Source of the DNA: Planctomicrobium piriforme
Lineage (GTDB): Bacteria; Planctomycetota; Planctomycetia; Planctomycetales; Planctomycetaceae
Direction of reading: 5' to 3'
NCBI GenBank assembly: GCA_945860955.1
Contig: CAMATH010000016.1
Location: 17,462 to 81,461, forward strand
DNA length: 64,000 nucleotides
Both the position numbers and the translations under genes were made by a program. Positions 8,834 to 17,386 of this stretch are shown here, in pieces (within the stretch, counting starts at the first letter, position 1; each line of letters opens with the position of its first letter). The notes below the pieces were generated by a model. It saw nothing but the letters and a program-made list of their open reading frames with translations. It did no database searches and was not told the DNA's origin.

Positions 8834-11071
8834 ATGTCCGACGAACAAAACGAACCGGCCGATGTGGAACTTCCACCCGAACCGCGCCGCCTGCTCGATG
8901 AAATCGCCGCGCTGTCGTTGCAGCCTGTGCCTCTCGAAACATTCTTTGGCGAAACACTGCCCCGCGCTGTCGCCGCCCTTCAGGCGGAAGCGGGTGCGGT
9001 CTGGCTGATCGACGCCCAGCGCCGCCTGGTGCTGGAGCGCGAGCAAAACCTCATCGCCACCGGGTTCCTCAACGATCCGATGATGAAGGCGGCGTTCGAA
9101 CAACCGTTCACGACGGCGATTGAACGCTGCGGTGTCGTTGCGCACGCCGCCCGGCAGGAAACTCTGGATGGCCCCGGACGGATGTTCTCGCTGCTGATGG
9201 GAGGTCTCTGGGCGGGCCGACAACCAGCGGGGTTGATTCAGATCGTCGAGTCGGCCGACGCCGACCCGGCCACCCAGCGCCAAAGGGCCACGATTCTCGA
9301 AATCGTCTGTCGTCACACAATGACGTTTTTGAGCCGGACGGCGGCGTTTCCGTCGGCGACTCCCGCCGGCCAGCCCCCGCGGCCGGTCGCTCCCCCCAGC
9401 CCCGACGTCTCATCAACCGCCAGTCCCCCGACCCCGCAGACACCCCCGGGAAGGGTGGTTCCGGCCGGTCAGCCGGCGGTTCCTCCTCCCAAAGTGGTTC
9501 CCAATGTCGAGGTGATTCCCGCGGGTGCCAAACTGGGGGCCACCCAGGGTTCTCCCGGCGCTCCGGCCGCGCCCGCCGTCGAACTGATTCCACTCGATGG
9601 GGTGCTGGCGATGTACGAACATCTGCGGGTCAAAGACGCCGCCCTGGTCGCCGCCAATGAAGGACGCCGCTGGCTTGGCGTCGACCGGGTTTCGGTCGCC
9701 GAGCGGGTGGGAAACAAACTGAAACTGCTTGCGATTTCCGGGGCGGCGTCAGTGAATCCGCGAGCGAACGTCGTACAGTTGCTGTCGGCTCTCGCCGACA
9801 AGGTGGTGCAGTCGGGCGAACGGCTGGTCTTCGATGGCGAGAGTCACAACCTGCCCCCGCTGCTCGAACAGCCGCTCGCTGACTATCTGCACGAAAGCCG
9901 GTCGAGAGCGGTGGTCATCGCCCCGCTGTTCGACCCAATCGCCTGGAAAAAGTTCACCGAGGCGGGGGTGCGCGTGGAGAAGGACCCGGTCCCCCGCCCG
10001 AAACCGCTGGGGGCACTGGTACTGGAACAAATCTCGGAAAACCCGCTACCCGCCGACCTGGAAGTTCGGCTCGATCGCGTCGTAGCGCACGCGGGACTCG
10101 CGCTGCGGAACGCGCAGGAACACGAACGGATCTTTCTGCTGCCGGTCTGGCGGTTTCTCGGCGGTTACAGCTCTTGGTTCAGGGGCCGACGACTCGCGCA
10201 ATGGCTGGGGGGACTGGCGGCGGTCGGCGCCATCGCGGTCGCGATGGTTCTGGTCCCCTGGGACTACCGCGTCGAAGGCAAGGGCCGGCTCATGCCGGTC
10301 GTGAGGCAGGAAGTCTTCGCCCCCTGGGACGGCGATGTGGTCAAGGTCCATGTGGCGACGGGCGATCAGGTCAAGGCGGGCGATGTGCTGGTGGTTCTCA
10401 AAAACGATGAACTGCACGCCCGCTATCTCGCCCAAAGCAATCTGATGGTCGAGAAGGAAACCCAGATTGAGTCGATCCGGGCCCAGTTGAGCGAACCCGC
10501 CCCGGGGATGACCGCCGCCAGCAAGGAAGAACTGCACTTCAAAGGCTTGCAGTTGAAGGCGGAAATCGACGGTATCGAACGGCAGGTGAAGAGCCTGAAA
10601 CAGCAGCTCGACGCACTGACGGTGAAAGCCAGTATTGACGGCGTTGTCGCGACATTTCGTGTCGATGAACTCCTGCGACTGCGGCCTGTCCGCCGGGGTG
10701 AACTGCTGTTGCAGGTGATGGATCCGAAGCAGGGCTGGCGGATGGAACTGGATGTTCCGGAAAACCGGCTGGGACACATGCTCGAGGCGCAGCGGGTTTC
10801 GGGCAATGAAAAACTGCCGGTCCGTTACGTGCTGGCGACCGGAACCGAAGAGACCTGGGATGGGGAACTCGACAGTCTCGGAAGCCGGTCGATGGTCTCG
10901 GAAAAGGAAGGTGCGGTGATCCCCGTCTTCGCCACACCGGGCACTCCGTTCCCCGAAAATCCCCAGATCGGAGCCGAGGTGACGGCGAAGATCAACTGCG
11001 GCAAGAAGCCGCTCGGATATGTGCTGTTCGGCGACGTGATTGAGTTTGTGAGGAAGCGGTTGTGGTTTTAG
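8834..11071 (+). CDS. GAF-domain / HlyD-type adaptor fusion protein
   Basis: A 745-residue protein. An N-terminal GAF-like domain (about 15-170) is followed by a P/A-rich linker (about 172-245), a second GAF-like domain (about 255-430), one membrane segment (about 457-475) and a periplasmic HlyD adaptor (about 485-735) with lipoyl halves (DGDVVKVHVATGDQVKAGDV and KASIDGVVATFRV) split by a helical hairpin. The order places the GAF domains in the cytoplasm and the adaptor in the periplasm, so the protein could sense a cytoplasmic ligand and signal it to the export channel. It is the last gene of the operon and starts 62 bases after the M50 gene. GAF assignment is from overall pattern, not from a diagnostic motif. 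Confidence 0.75.
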   Translation: MSDEQNEPADVELPPEPRRLLDEIAALSLQPVPLETFFGETLPRAVAALQAEAGAVWLIDAQRRLVLEREQNLIATGFLNDPMMKAAFEQPFTTAIERCGVVAHAARQETLDGPGRMFSLLMGGLWAGRQPAGLIQIVESADADPATQRQRATILEIVCRHTMTFLSRTAAFPSATPAGQPPRPVAPPSPDVSSTASPPTPQTPPGRVVPAGQPAVPPPKVVPNVEVIPAGAKLGATQGSPGAPAAPAVELIPLDGVLAMYEHLRVKDAALVAANEGRRWLGVDRVSVAERVGNKLKLLAISGAASVNPRANVVQLLSALADKVVQSGERLVFDGESHNLPPLLEQPLADYLHESRSRAVVIAPLFDPIAWKKFTEAGVRVEKDPVPRPKPLGALVLEQISENPLPADLEVRLDRVVAHAGLALRNAQEHERIFLLPVWRFLGGYSSWFRGRRLAQWLGGLAAVGAIAVAMVLVPWDYRVEGKGRLMPVVRQEVFAPWDGDVVKVHVATGDQVKAGDVLVVLKNDELHARYLAQSNLMVEKETQIESIRAQLSEPAPGMTAASKEELHFKGLQLKAEIDGIERQVKSLKQQLDALTVKASIDGVVATFRVDELLRLRPVRRGELLLQVMDPKQGWRMELDVPENRLGHMLEAQRVSGNEKLPVRYVLATGTEETWDGELDSLGSRSMVSEKEGAVIPVFATPGTPFPENPQIGAEVTAKINCGKKPLGYVLFGDVIEFVRKRLWF

Positions 11072-11110
11072 TAAGTGAAGTCCAGTTCGCTGACAATGCG
11101 ACCCCCCCTG

Positions 11111-11131
11111 CCCCCCCTTGGTAAGGGGGGG
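11111..11131. repeat. C7TT/AAG7 hairpin repeat
   Basis: A perfect nine-base stem (CCCCCCCTT, GGT loop, AAGGGGGGG) lies 40 bases after the export operon. Hairpins of this wording are common dispersed intergenic repeats in bacteria with many small mobile elements. It may add to transcription termination, but it has no T-tract. Confidence 0.5.
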
Positions 11132-11299
11132 ATGGTCGCTTCGCGACCTTGGCCCTGTGCGGCGTCGCCGCTGGCGTGATCGGCGTCTTCGCCCGTCGTC
11201 GCCGCGCGTAAGCTGTTCCCACCGATTCGCGAAGGCAGAGACTTCGCATCGATCAAGCGACGCTTCTGAATCAAGTGACTCAGGTCAAGTCGAATTCAC

Positions 11300-11340
11300 T
11301 CCGGGTGCGCGGTGGTACTGCCGCGTGCCCGGATTTTTTT
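11300..11340 (+). terminator. rho-independent terminator of the export operon
   Basis: The arms TCCGGGTGCGCGG and CCGCGTGCCCGGA pair over 13 positions (two G-U pairs) around a short loop and are followed at once by seven T. It sits between the end of the GAF/adaptor gene and the convergent S9 peptidase gene. Confidence 0.85.
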
Positions 11341-11348
11341 ATTGAACT

Positions 11349-13901
11349 TCAGCGCACCGGCTTCAACGTTCGTTCAAAAAACTCAGCCCGGCGCCTTCGT
11401 CCGTAATTCGATTCCGCCGCCCCGTGCCCCGCTCCCGGGATGAGCAGAAACTCAAAATCCTTGTCGGCACGAACCAGAGCGTCGACCACCTGCAGAGTCG
11501 AAGCGGGGTCGACGTTGCGATCCAGCTCCCCCACCACCAGCAGCAACTTCCCCTGGAGTCGATGCGCCTGGGTGACGTTGGACTGGTCCGCATAATGCGT
11601 TCCCAACGGCCAGCCCATCCATTGCTCGTTCCACCAAATCTTGTCCATGCGATTATCGTGGCAGCCACAGTCGGCGACCGCCGCCTTGTAAAAATCGCTA
11701 TGCCATAACAACGCCCCCAGCGCGTTTTGCCCCCCCGCCGACCCGCCGTAGATGCCCACGCGTGTCAGATCGAGTTCCGGATGGCGTTTCGCGAGTTCCC
11801 GCATCCACAGAATGCGGTCGGGAAAGCCGGCATCCGCGAGATTCTTCCAGCAGACGTCGTGAAACGCTTTCGACCGGTCTCCGGTCCCCATGCCGTCGAT
11901 TTGCACCACGCAAAACCCCCTGTCGGCGAGTTCCCGCGCCCCCCAATACGGTTGAAACGCTTTGGGCACATGACTCGAATGGGGGCCGGCGTAAATCAGC
12001 TCGACCACGGGGTAGCTTCCACCCGGGGCGAAATCGCGCGGCCAATGCACGATTCCAAAAATATCGGTTGTTCCATCCCGCCCCTTGGCCGCGAATCGGG
12101 TGGGGAATCGCGCTCCGGCTAATGTGAACTCCGAACCGTCGGCGGTCTCGAGGTCGCAGACCCGAGTTCCATCCGACGCGCGGCGTAGTTCATGGATGGG
12201 AGGGAGATCCACACGAGACCACGTATCGATGAGAAAGTCCCGATTCGGAGACCACTGGACCCCATGCGTCCCATCTCCTGCGGTCAGCCAGGTGAGGCCG
12301 GTCCCGTCGAGATTGACCCGCCCCCAATGCACGTAGTAAGGGTCCTGGTCGGGAAAGACCCCGCTGGCGCGAAACCAGATCTGTCGCGTTTCCGGGTCCA
12401 CCCGCTCGACTCCGCGAACCACCCATTCACCGCGAGTGATCTGGTTTTTCACCGCGCCCGAGTGCGAATCGATCAGATACAGATGATTCCAGCCATCGCG
12501 CTCGGACATCCAGACGAGTTCACGCGCCGAGTCCAGATAGTTCACGAAGTATTTGCTGGCGTAATTGATGAACGTGGGCGCTGTTTCGTCGACGATTGCA
12601 CCGACGGCACCGGTACGCGTTTCGATGGCGAGAATCCGCAGCGTCTGATGTCCTCGGGCGTTGTACACAAACGTCACCCGCGCGCTGTCTGAGTCCCAGC
12701 GCACATCGTCGATGTTCCAGGGAGAGTTGAAGAGTTCGTCTTGCAGCGGAATTCCCTTGCCTGCGGAAACGTCGAACAACCGCGGCTGCCGCAGAGGAAT
12801 CGGATCTCCCGGTTTGATGTAGGGATACGAATGCAGTTTGGGCTGCGATCCGTCGCGCGGTGCCGACTCAATCAGATGCACCCTGGGTTCCGGGACGGCC
12901 CGCGTGCGGATCGCGAGCAGCCGCGAACTATCGGGAGACCAATACACCTCGGGGAGAGATTCGGGCCAGTCGGGAGTTTCGTAATCCATCTCGACCGCGC
13001 GGGCCCGTACCGCGTCGCGGTGGTAGCTTTCGGTCGGCGATCCATCCTGACTCAACGGGCGCTCGACGCCGGTTTCCCGTTCCCGCACGAACAGATTGTG
13101 ATCACGCACAAACGCCACGAGTTTGCCGTCGGGAGAGGGAACCGCATCGGGAGTCGGCCGAGCATCCTGGCGAGCGGGGCGAGTCCCCCGTCGCTCTTCC
13201 CGCGGCGGCCGCTTGCCGTCGATCAGCGCGAGTCCCCGTCGATCGGTCGCCTGGACAACGGCGATCGGCATGTCTTCGGTGCCGGTCACCAGCCAGCGGT
13301 GGCCGGCGAACGTGTGCTGCGCCCGCTCCTGCTTTGGCTCAATCTTTCCGTAAGAACGACGCGCTCCTCCTGGTTCCAGCCAGAAAATCTCGACGGGATG
13401 ATCGAGTTCGTTCACGAACACGATCTCGGTTTCAGCACCAGTTCGCCGGGATGCCCGGATTGGCAAATCGGTCGGGAGGGACTCGGGAGGAGCCGGCGGG
13501 GCTTGGGAGATCGTGTAGTCGGCCAGCGTCAGCTTCCAGGCGGCCCCCCGACCGCGCAGCGTGACCGCCGAACGGTCATCAAGAAACTCTATCGATTCCA
13601 CTGGCAGCTTGTCGGCGGAGAGGGGCTGTTTCAGGAATTCTCCCAGCGACGCGGCGACCCGGGAATGATCGAACGCGGGGCTACGTACACCCGTCTTCGT
13701 GTCGACAACCACGAATTCGCGAGTCTCCCCCGGCAGGTCATTCCGGTACCAGAAACACTTGCCCGCATCAAACCAATGTGGCTCGATCGACAATTTGTAA
13801 ACACGGGGCGACGGGCGATTCTGCGCGAACCCGGCAGTGGATCCGACGTGCGACAGCGTCAACAGAATTATGCAGAGAGCGACCCAGCGGACGATGGACA
13901 T
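11349..13901 (-). CDS. exported S9 family (DPP IV-like) peptidase with a VHL-beta-like domain
   Basis: An 850-residue serine peptidase starting at the ATG at 13901, which gives a signal peptide of about 26 residues; longer starts bury it. The central part is a DPP IV-type beta-propeller (about 250-580). The C-terminal alpha/beta hydrolase has the nucleophile in GIYGGSAGG (S721), the acid in GELDRN (D794) and the histidine in GAGHGA (H826). Between signal and propeller, about residues 158-205, lies a segment (FVNELDHPVEIFWLEPGG, then AQHTFAGHRWLVT) that matches the beta domain of von Hippel-Lindau protein, known from some bacterial S9 peptidases. It likely cleaves after proline or alanine in peptides in the periplasm. 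Confidence 0.85.
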   Translation of the reverse strand: MSIVRWVALCIILLTLSHVGSTAGFAQNRPSPRVYKLSIEPHWFDAGKCFWYRNDLPGETREFVVVDTKTGVRSPAFDHSRVAASLGEFLKQPLSADKLPVESIEFLDDRSAVTLRGRGAAWKLTLADYTISQAPPAPPESLPTDLPIRASRRTGAETEIVFVNELDHPVEIFWLEPGGARRSYGKIEPKQERAQHTFAGHRWLVTGTEDMPIAVVQATDRRGLALIDGKRPPREERRGTRPARQDARPTPDAVPSPDGKLVAFVRDHNLFVRERETGVERPLSQDGSPTESYHRDAVRARAVEMDYETPDWPESLPEVYWSPDSSRLLAIRTRAVPEPRVHLIESAPRDGSQPKLHSYPYIKPGDPIPLRQPRLFDVSAGKGIPLQDELFNSPWNIDDVRWDSDSARVTFVYNARGHQTLRILAIETRTGAVGAIVDETAPTFINYASKYFVNYLDSARELVWMSERDGWNHLYLIDSHSGAVKNQITRGEWVVRGVERVDPETRQIWFRASGVFPDQDPYYVHWGRVNLDGTGLTWLTAGDGTHGVQWSPNRDFLIDTWSRVDLPPIHELRRASDGTRVCDLETADGSEFTLAGARFPTRFAAKGRDGTTDIFGIVHWPRDFAPGGSYPVVELIYAGPHSSHVPKAFQPYWGARELADRGFCVVQIDGMGTGDRSKAFHDVCWKNLADAGFPDRILWMRELAKRHPELDLTRVGIYGGSAGGQNALGALLWHSDFYKAAVADCGCHDNRMDKIWWNEQWMGWPLGTHYADQSNVTQAHRLQGKLLLVVGELDRNVDPASTLQVVDALVRADKDFEFLLIPGAGHGAAESNYGRRRRAEFFERTLKPVR

Positions 13902-14080
13902 CGTGACTGACCGGCAACGGGATGAAGAGTTGAATTCCGTGGCACCAGCCAATGCCTGGATGAAGCGCTCGACCGGAGACGAAGAGTGAGTTTCGTGCAG
14001 GGAGGAAGACAAATCAATCGCGTACCATGACAGTCGCTTTGCACAAGCGAAACGGCGAAATCATCGACGAGCAACCAAGC

Positions 14081-14167
14081 GATTCCGATACGGCGGTTCA
14101 ATCTATCTCCACTCGACTCTGCCGAAGATGTCGAGACCGCGGCGTCGTAGGAACGCCGTCCGCCACA
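14081..14167 (+). repeat. dispersed 83-bp repeat, copy 1
   Basis: Bases 14085-14167 match the reverse complement of 55429-55511 with about six mismatches. The core includes CTCCACTCGACTCTGCCGAA and GCGTCGTAGGAACGCCGTCC. The copy fills the gap between the S9 peptidase start and the end of the sigma factor gene. It has no open reading frame and is interpreted as a small dispersed element. Confidence 0.75.
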
Positions 14168-14192
14168 AAAGTTTCCGATTCGACCGGCTGTT

Positions 14193-15056
14193 CTACCGGT
14201 CGTTATCCCCGTTCAGCCCGACAGCCAGCGTCTTGAGCGACTCCTCTTCAATCTGCCGCACGCGCTCGCGAGTGAGGTCGAGGAGTTCACCAATTTCCTT
14301 CAGCGTGTGCGGCTGGCCATCATCCAGGCCGTACCGCAACCGCAGGATCATCGCCGCGCGCGAATCAAGAGTATCGAGCCGACGGCGGACCCATGCGAGC
14401 GAGTCATCTTCCTCAAGATCGTGATCGGGCTCGGGGGTCTTTTCGTCCAGCAGAAAATCGCCGAACGACCAGTCGGAATCGAGCCGTTCCGTCTGCATCG
14501 TCGCGTTTTGAAGCTCCAGCGCCTGCTTCAGAATCTCGAGCTTCTTCCGGGTGAGCTTAAGGTCAACGGCGATCTCTTCAATCGTCGCGACGCGACCGAG
14601 CTGTTCTTTGAGTCGCACACCCGACTGGCGGGCTTTGTTCATCAGCTCGACCATATAGGCCGGGATGCGAATCGTCTTTCCCGTGTTGATCAGCGCCCGC
14701 TTGATCGACTGTGCGATCCAGAGACTCGCATAGGTGCTGAACCGTGTGTTCATGTCGGGGTCGAACCCCTCGACGGCGCGCAACAGCCCGAGGTTGCCGT
14801 CGGCGATCAGGTCCTGCAGAGGCAGGCCGCGTCCCAGAAATCGACGTGCGATGCTGACGACCAGCCGCAGGTTCGCCTTCACCATCTCTTCGCGGGCCTG
14901 CAAGTCGCCCGTCTGGATCCGACGGGAGAGTTGCTTTTCTTCGGACGCCGTCAGGAGCCGAGTCGCGTGGATGTCCTTCAGATAGGTTTCCAGCGGGTTC
15001 TGAACCGGCTCATGATCCTTGCGCGGCTTCAGCCGGGATTTGTCGGGCTCGGACAT
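14193..15056 (-). CDS. sigma-70 family RNA polymerase sigma factor (group 2-like)
   Basis: A 287-residue sigma factor lacking region 1.1. It has region 1.2 (NPLETYLKDIHATRLL), region 2 with the core-binding and -10 recognition segment (LQDLIADGNLGLLRAVEGFD, then TRFSTYASLWIAQSI), region 3 (about 140-190) and region 4 with the helix-turn-helix for the -35 box (TLKEIGELLDLTRERVRQIE). It is shorter and more divergent than the rpoD product encoded nearby, so an alternative or stationary-phase-type factor is likely. It lies downstream of rpsA on the same strand but behind rpsA's terminator, so it probably has its own promoter. Confidence 0.9.
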   Translation of the reverse strand: MSEPDKSRLKPRKDHEPVQNPLETYLKDIHATRLLTASEEKQLSRRIQTGDLQAREEMVKANLRLVVSIARRFLGRGLPLQDLIADGNLGLLRAVEGFDPDMNTRFSTYASLWIAQSIKRALINTGKTIRIPAYMVELMNKARQSGVRLKEQLGRVATIEEIAVDLKLTRKKLEILKQALELQNATMQTERLDSDWSFGDFLLDEKTPEPDHDLEEDDSLAWVRRRLDTLDSRAAMILRLRYGLDDGQPHTLKEIGELLDLTRERVRQIEEESLKTLAVGLNGDNDR

Positions 15057-15211
15057 GAGATTGGGATCAGACTCGCGATGAAAGACTCGGGAAGCGAGGC
15101 GCGCGACGGGTGCGCGGCGACTCGTTGTCTTTCATCGGCGGGGTATGAGCCTCTTCTGCGAAAATCCCCCGCTCGACCCCGAAAACGACTCAAGTTCGTG
15201 TCGAACAGCGC

Positions 15212-15250
15212 AAAAAAAACGGCCCTTCCACCAAGTGGGGAAGGGCCGTT
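15212..15250 (-). terminator. rho-independent terminator of rpsA
   Basis: A perfect 12-base stem (AACGGCCCTTCC and its complement) with a nine-base loop. On the minus strand it is followed by a run of eight T, 36 bases after the rpsA stop. Confidence 0.95.
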
Positions 15251-15285
15251 CGCGACGGTCGCGCTGTGCGAGTCAGTCGTAGCGA

Positions 15286-17049
15286 CTACTCTTTCTTCTC
15301 GAAGCTGAACAAGGGGCCGGCCGATCCGCCGGTACCACCCTTGAGTTCTTCGCGGGGGGCGTTGAGCGCGGCCTGCGCCGCCTCGTCGGCCTGCACCAGT
15401 TCTTCGATCGGCGCGGTCAGCTTGCGGCTGAGACCGATCTTGCGGTCGGCGGTATCAACCCGCAACACGCGGACTTCGATCGGCTGGCCGACTTTGACCT
15501 CGGCTTCGGGGTTGTCGACTTTGTGTTCGGCAAGTTCCGAAACGTGCAGCAACCCTTCGAGGTTCGATTCGAGCTGAACGAACACACCGAAGTTGGTGAT
15601 CTTGGTAACCGTTCCCGTGACGATCGAACCGGGCTGGTAGCGACCGGGGATGTCGGTTTCCCAGGGATCCTGCTGGAGCTGCTTCATCCCCAGCGCGATC
15701 CGTTTGCGATTCTGGTCGACCGAGAGAACCTGGCACTGCACCTTGTCTCCCTTTTGCAGCACTTCGCTGGCGTGCGACACCTTGCGGGTCCACGACATGT
15801 CCGAAACGTGCAGCAGGCCGTCGATACCCTCTTCGATTTCGATGAAGGCACCGTAGTTCGTGAGGTTCCGCACCGTTCCGTCGACAATCGCGCCGACCGG
15901 GTACTTCGAGGTGACAGTATCCCACGGATTCGCCTGGGTCTGCTTCATACCCAGCGAGATCTCTTGCTTTTCCTTGTTGATCGCCAGCACGACCACGTCG
16001 ACCGGATCGCCGATCTGGACGAGTTCGCTGGGATGATTCACCCGGCGGGTCCACGACATCTCGCTGATGTGGACGAGACCTTCGATGCCCGGCTCGAGCC
16101 GAACGAAGGCACCGTAGGTCATGATGTTGACCACTTCGCCACGAACCTTCGTGCCGACGGGGAACTTCTGCTCGACCATGTCCCAGGGACTGGGCTGCTT
16201 CTGCTTAAGGCCGAGGGCGATCTTTTCCTTCTCGTGATCGATGTTCAGCACCATCACTTCGAGTTCGTCGTCGATCTTAACCATCTCGGAAGGATGGCTG
16301 ATACGACCGTAGCTCATGTCGGTGATGTGGAGCAGACCGTCGATGCCGCCGAGGTCGACGAACGCGCCGAAGTCGGCGATGTTCTTGACGACACCCTTGC
16401 GGACTTCGCCCACCTTGAGTTCGGTCAGCAGTTTCTGCTTGAGCTTCGAACGCTGATCTTCGATCAGCTTGCGGCGGGAAACGACGATGTTGCGACGGGC
16501 TTCGTCAATCTTGAGGATGACGCATTCGACCTGCCGGCCGATGTAGTCGCCAATGTCCGCCGGGCGACGGATGTCGACCTGGCTGGCGGGGAGGAAGACA
16601 TGCACACCGATGTCGACGAGCAAACCACCCTTGATCTTCCGCATGACGGTGCCGGCGACGACATCCCCTTCCTTGCGGGTCGAGATGATCTGTTCCCAGT
16701 CGCGGATCCGCTTCGCCTTGCGACGGGAGAGCTTGATCACCCCGAGGGTGTCGTCAAACTCTTCGAGCAGCACTTCGACCTTCTGGCCGGGCTCCGGGGG
16801 CGGTTCTCCTTCGTCCCACTCGTTGAAGGGAACAATCCCTTCGCTCTTGCAGCCCACGTCGAGGAGGACATCGTCTCCCTCACGTCGCAACACCACGCCC
16901 GAAAGAATCTTGCCCGTTTCGAAGAAGGGCGAATCCACAATCAACGCATCGAACCCGCCGCCACCCTCAATCCCCATCACTGAGGAGAACACTGCGTCGA
17001 GTTCGTCGTCGTCGATCGAAAATTCACGAATGAGGTTGCGATCTACCAT
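15286..17049 (-). CDS. rpsA: 30S ribosomal protein S1
   Basis: Binds mRNA on the 30S subunit and helps initiation. The 587-residue product has six S1 (OB-fold) repeats, at roughly residues 40-115, 125-200, 215-285, 300-370, 385-455 and 470-545. The later four carry the typical pattern in which GAFV/GVFV precedes GLLHVSD/GLVHISE. The start is the ATG at 17049 ([10 protein letters not shown]), preceded by a purine-rich stretch. An upstream ATG at 17088 adds a hydrophobic leader that makes no sense for this protein. It is followed by a strong terminator and lies between two sigma-70 genes. Confidence 0.95.
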   Translation of the reverse strand: MVDRNLIREFSIDDDELDAVFSSVMGIEGGGGFDALIVDSPFFETGKILSGVVLRREGDDVLLDVGCKSEGIVPFNEWDEGEPPPEPGQKVEVLLEEFDDTLGVIKLSRRKAKRIRDWEQIISTRKEGDVVAGTVMRKIKGGLLVDIGVHVFLPASQVDIRRPADIGDYIGRQVECVILKIDEARRNIVVSRRKLIEDQRSKLKQKLLTELKVGEVRKGVVKNIADFGAFVDLGGIDGLLHITDMSYGRISHPSEMVKIDDELEVMVLNIDHEKEKIALGLKQKQPSPWDMVEQKFPVGTKVRGEVVNIMTYGAFVRLEPGIEGLVHISEMSWTRRVNHPSELVQIGDPVDVVVLAINKEKQEISLGMKQTQANPWDTVTSKYPVGAIVDGTVRNLTNYGAFIEIEEGIDGLLHVSDMSWTRKVSHASEVLQKGDKVQCQVLSVDQNRKRIALGMKQLQQDPWETDIPGRYQPGSIVTGTVTKITNFGVFVQLESNLEGLLHVSELAEHKVDNPEAEVKVGQPIEVRVLRVDTADRKIGLSRKLTAPIEELVQADEAAQAALNAPREELKGGTGGSAGPLFSFEKKE

Positions 17050-17189
17050 GGACCAGAAACCGCCTGACACAAATAGAGACACGAACACCCTGCCGGTGGA
17101 GCGCGCACGCGCCCCCCGAACTGACTCGGCAAAGTGGGAAGCGAGTCATCCTAGCATAATCTCCACGGATTGGGCCAGAACAGATCGAT

Positions 17190-17236
17190 AAAAAAACGCA
17201 GACCGGAAAACCGACACGTGTCGGTTTTCCGGTCTG
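17190..17236 (-). terminator. terminator of rpoD: 38-bp perfect palindrome plus T7
   Basis: Bases 17199-17236 form a perfect palindrome (half-site CAGACCGGAAAACCGACAC, centre ACGT). Read on the minus strand it is followed after three bases by seven T, 150 bases beyond the rpoD stop. The stem is far longer than a usual terminator stem. Confidence 0.85.
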
Positions 17237-17294
17237 ACAAAATTGGGAACTCGGGACAAACGCAGCCCAGAGAACGGTTTTCGCTATGCGTAAA

Positions 17295-17335
17295 CGCAGC
17301 GGCGGTTCGGCAGGAGCCTCGCCCTCCCGTGGATC
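17295..17335 (-). repeat. GEAPAEP-type dispersed repeat, copy 1
   Basis: The stretch GGCGGTTCGGCAGGAGCCTC followed by GCCCTCCCG is the reverse complement of a motif that, when translated, reads REGEAPAEPP. Three related copies occur at 29.7-30.2 kb. It is non-coding here. Confidence 0.7.
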
Positions 17336-17386
17336 GTTTCCTCCAAACCACCTGTCGCGCATCGCGACTTCGCGACAATTCCGAAG

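Larger units (their letters stand above)
17050..17386. other. rpoD-rpsA intergenic region
   Basis: This 337-bp spacer holds the rpoD terminator (17190-17236), a GEAPAEP-type repeat copy (17295-17335) and presumably the rpsA promoter. I see no clear -35/-10 pair and no gene. Confidence 0.5.

Noticed and set aside
14307..15308. Plus-strand frame of 333 residues opposite the sigma factor
   Set aside because: Antisense to a clear sigma-70 gene; no domain.
15523..16983. Plus-strand frame of 486 residues opposite rpsA
   Set aside because: The repeated H/V/D pattern is only the complement of the S1 repeats.
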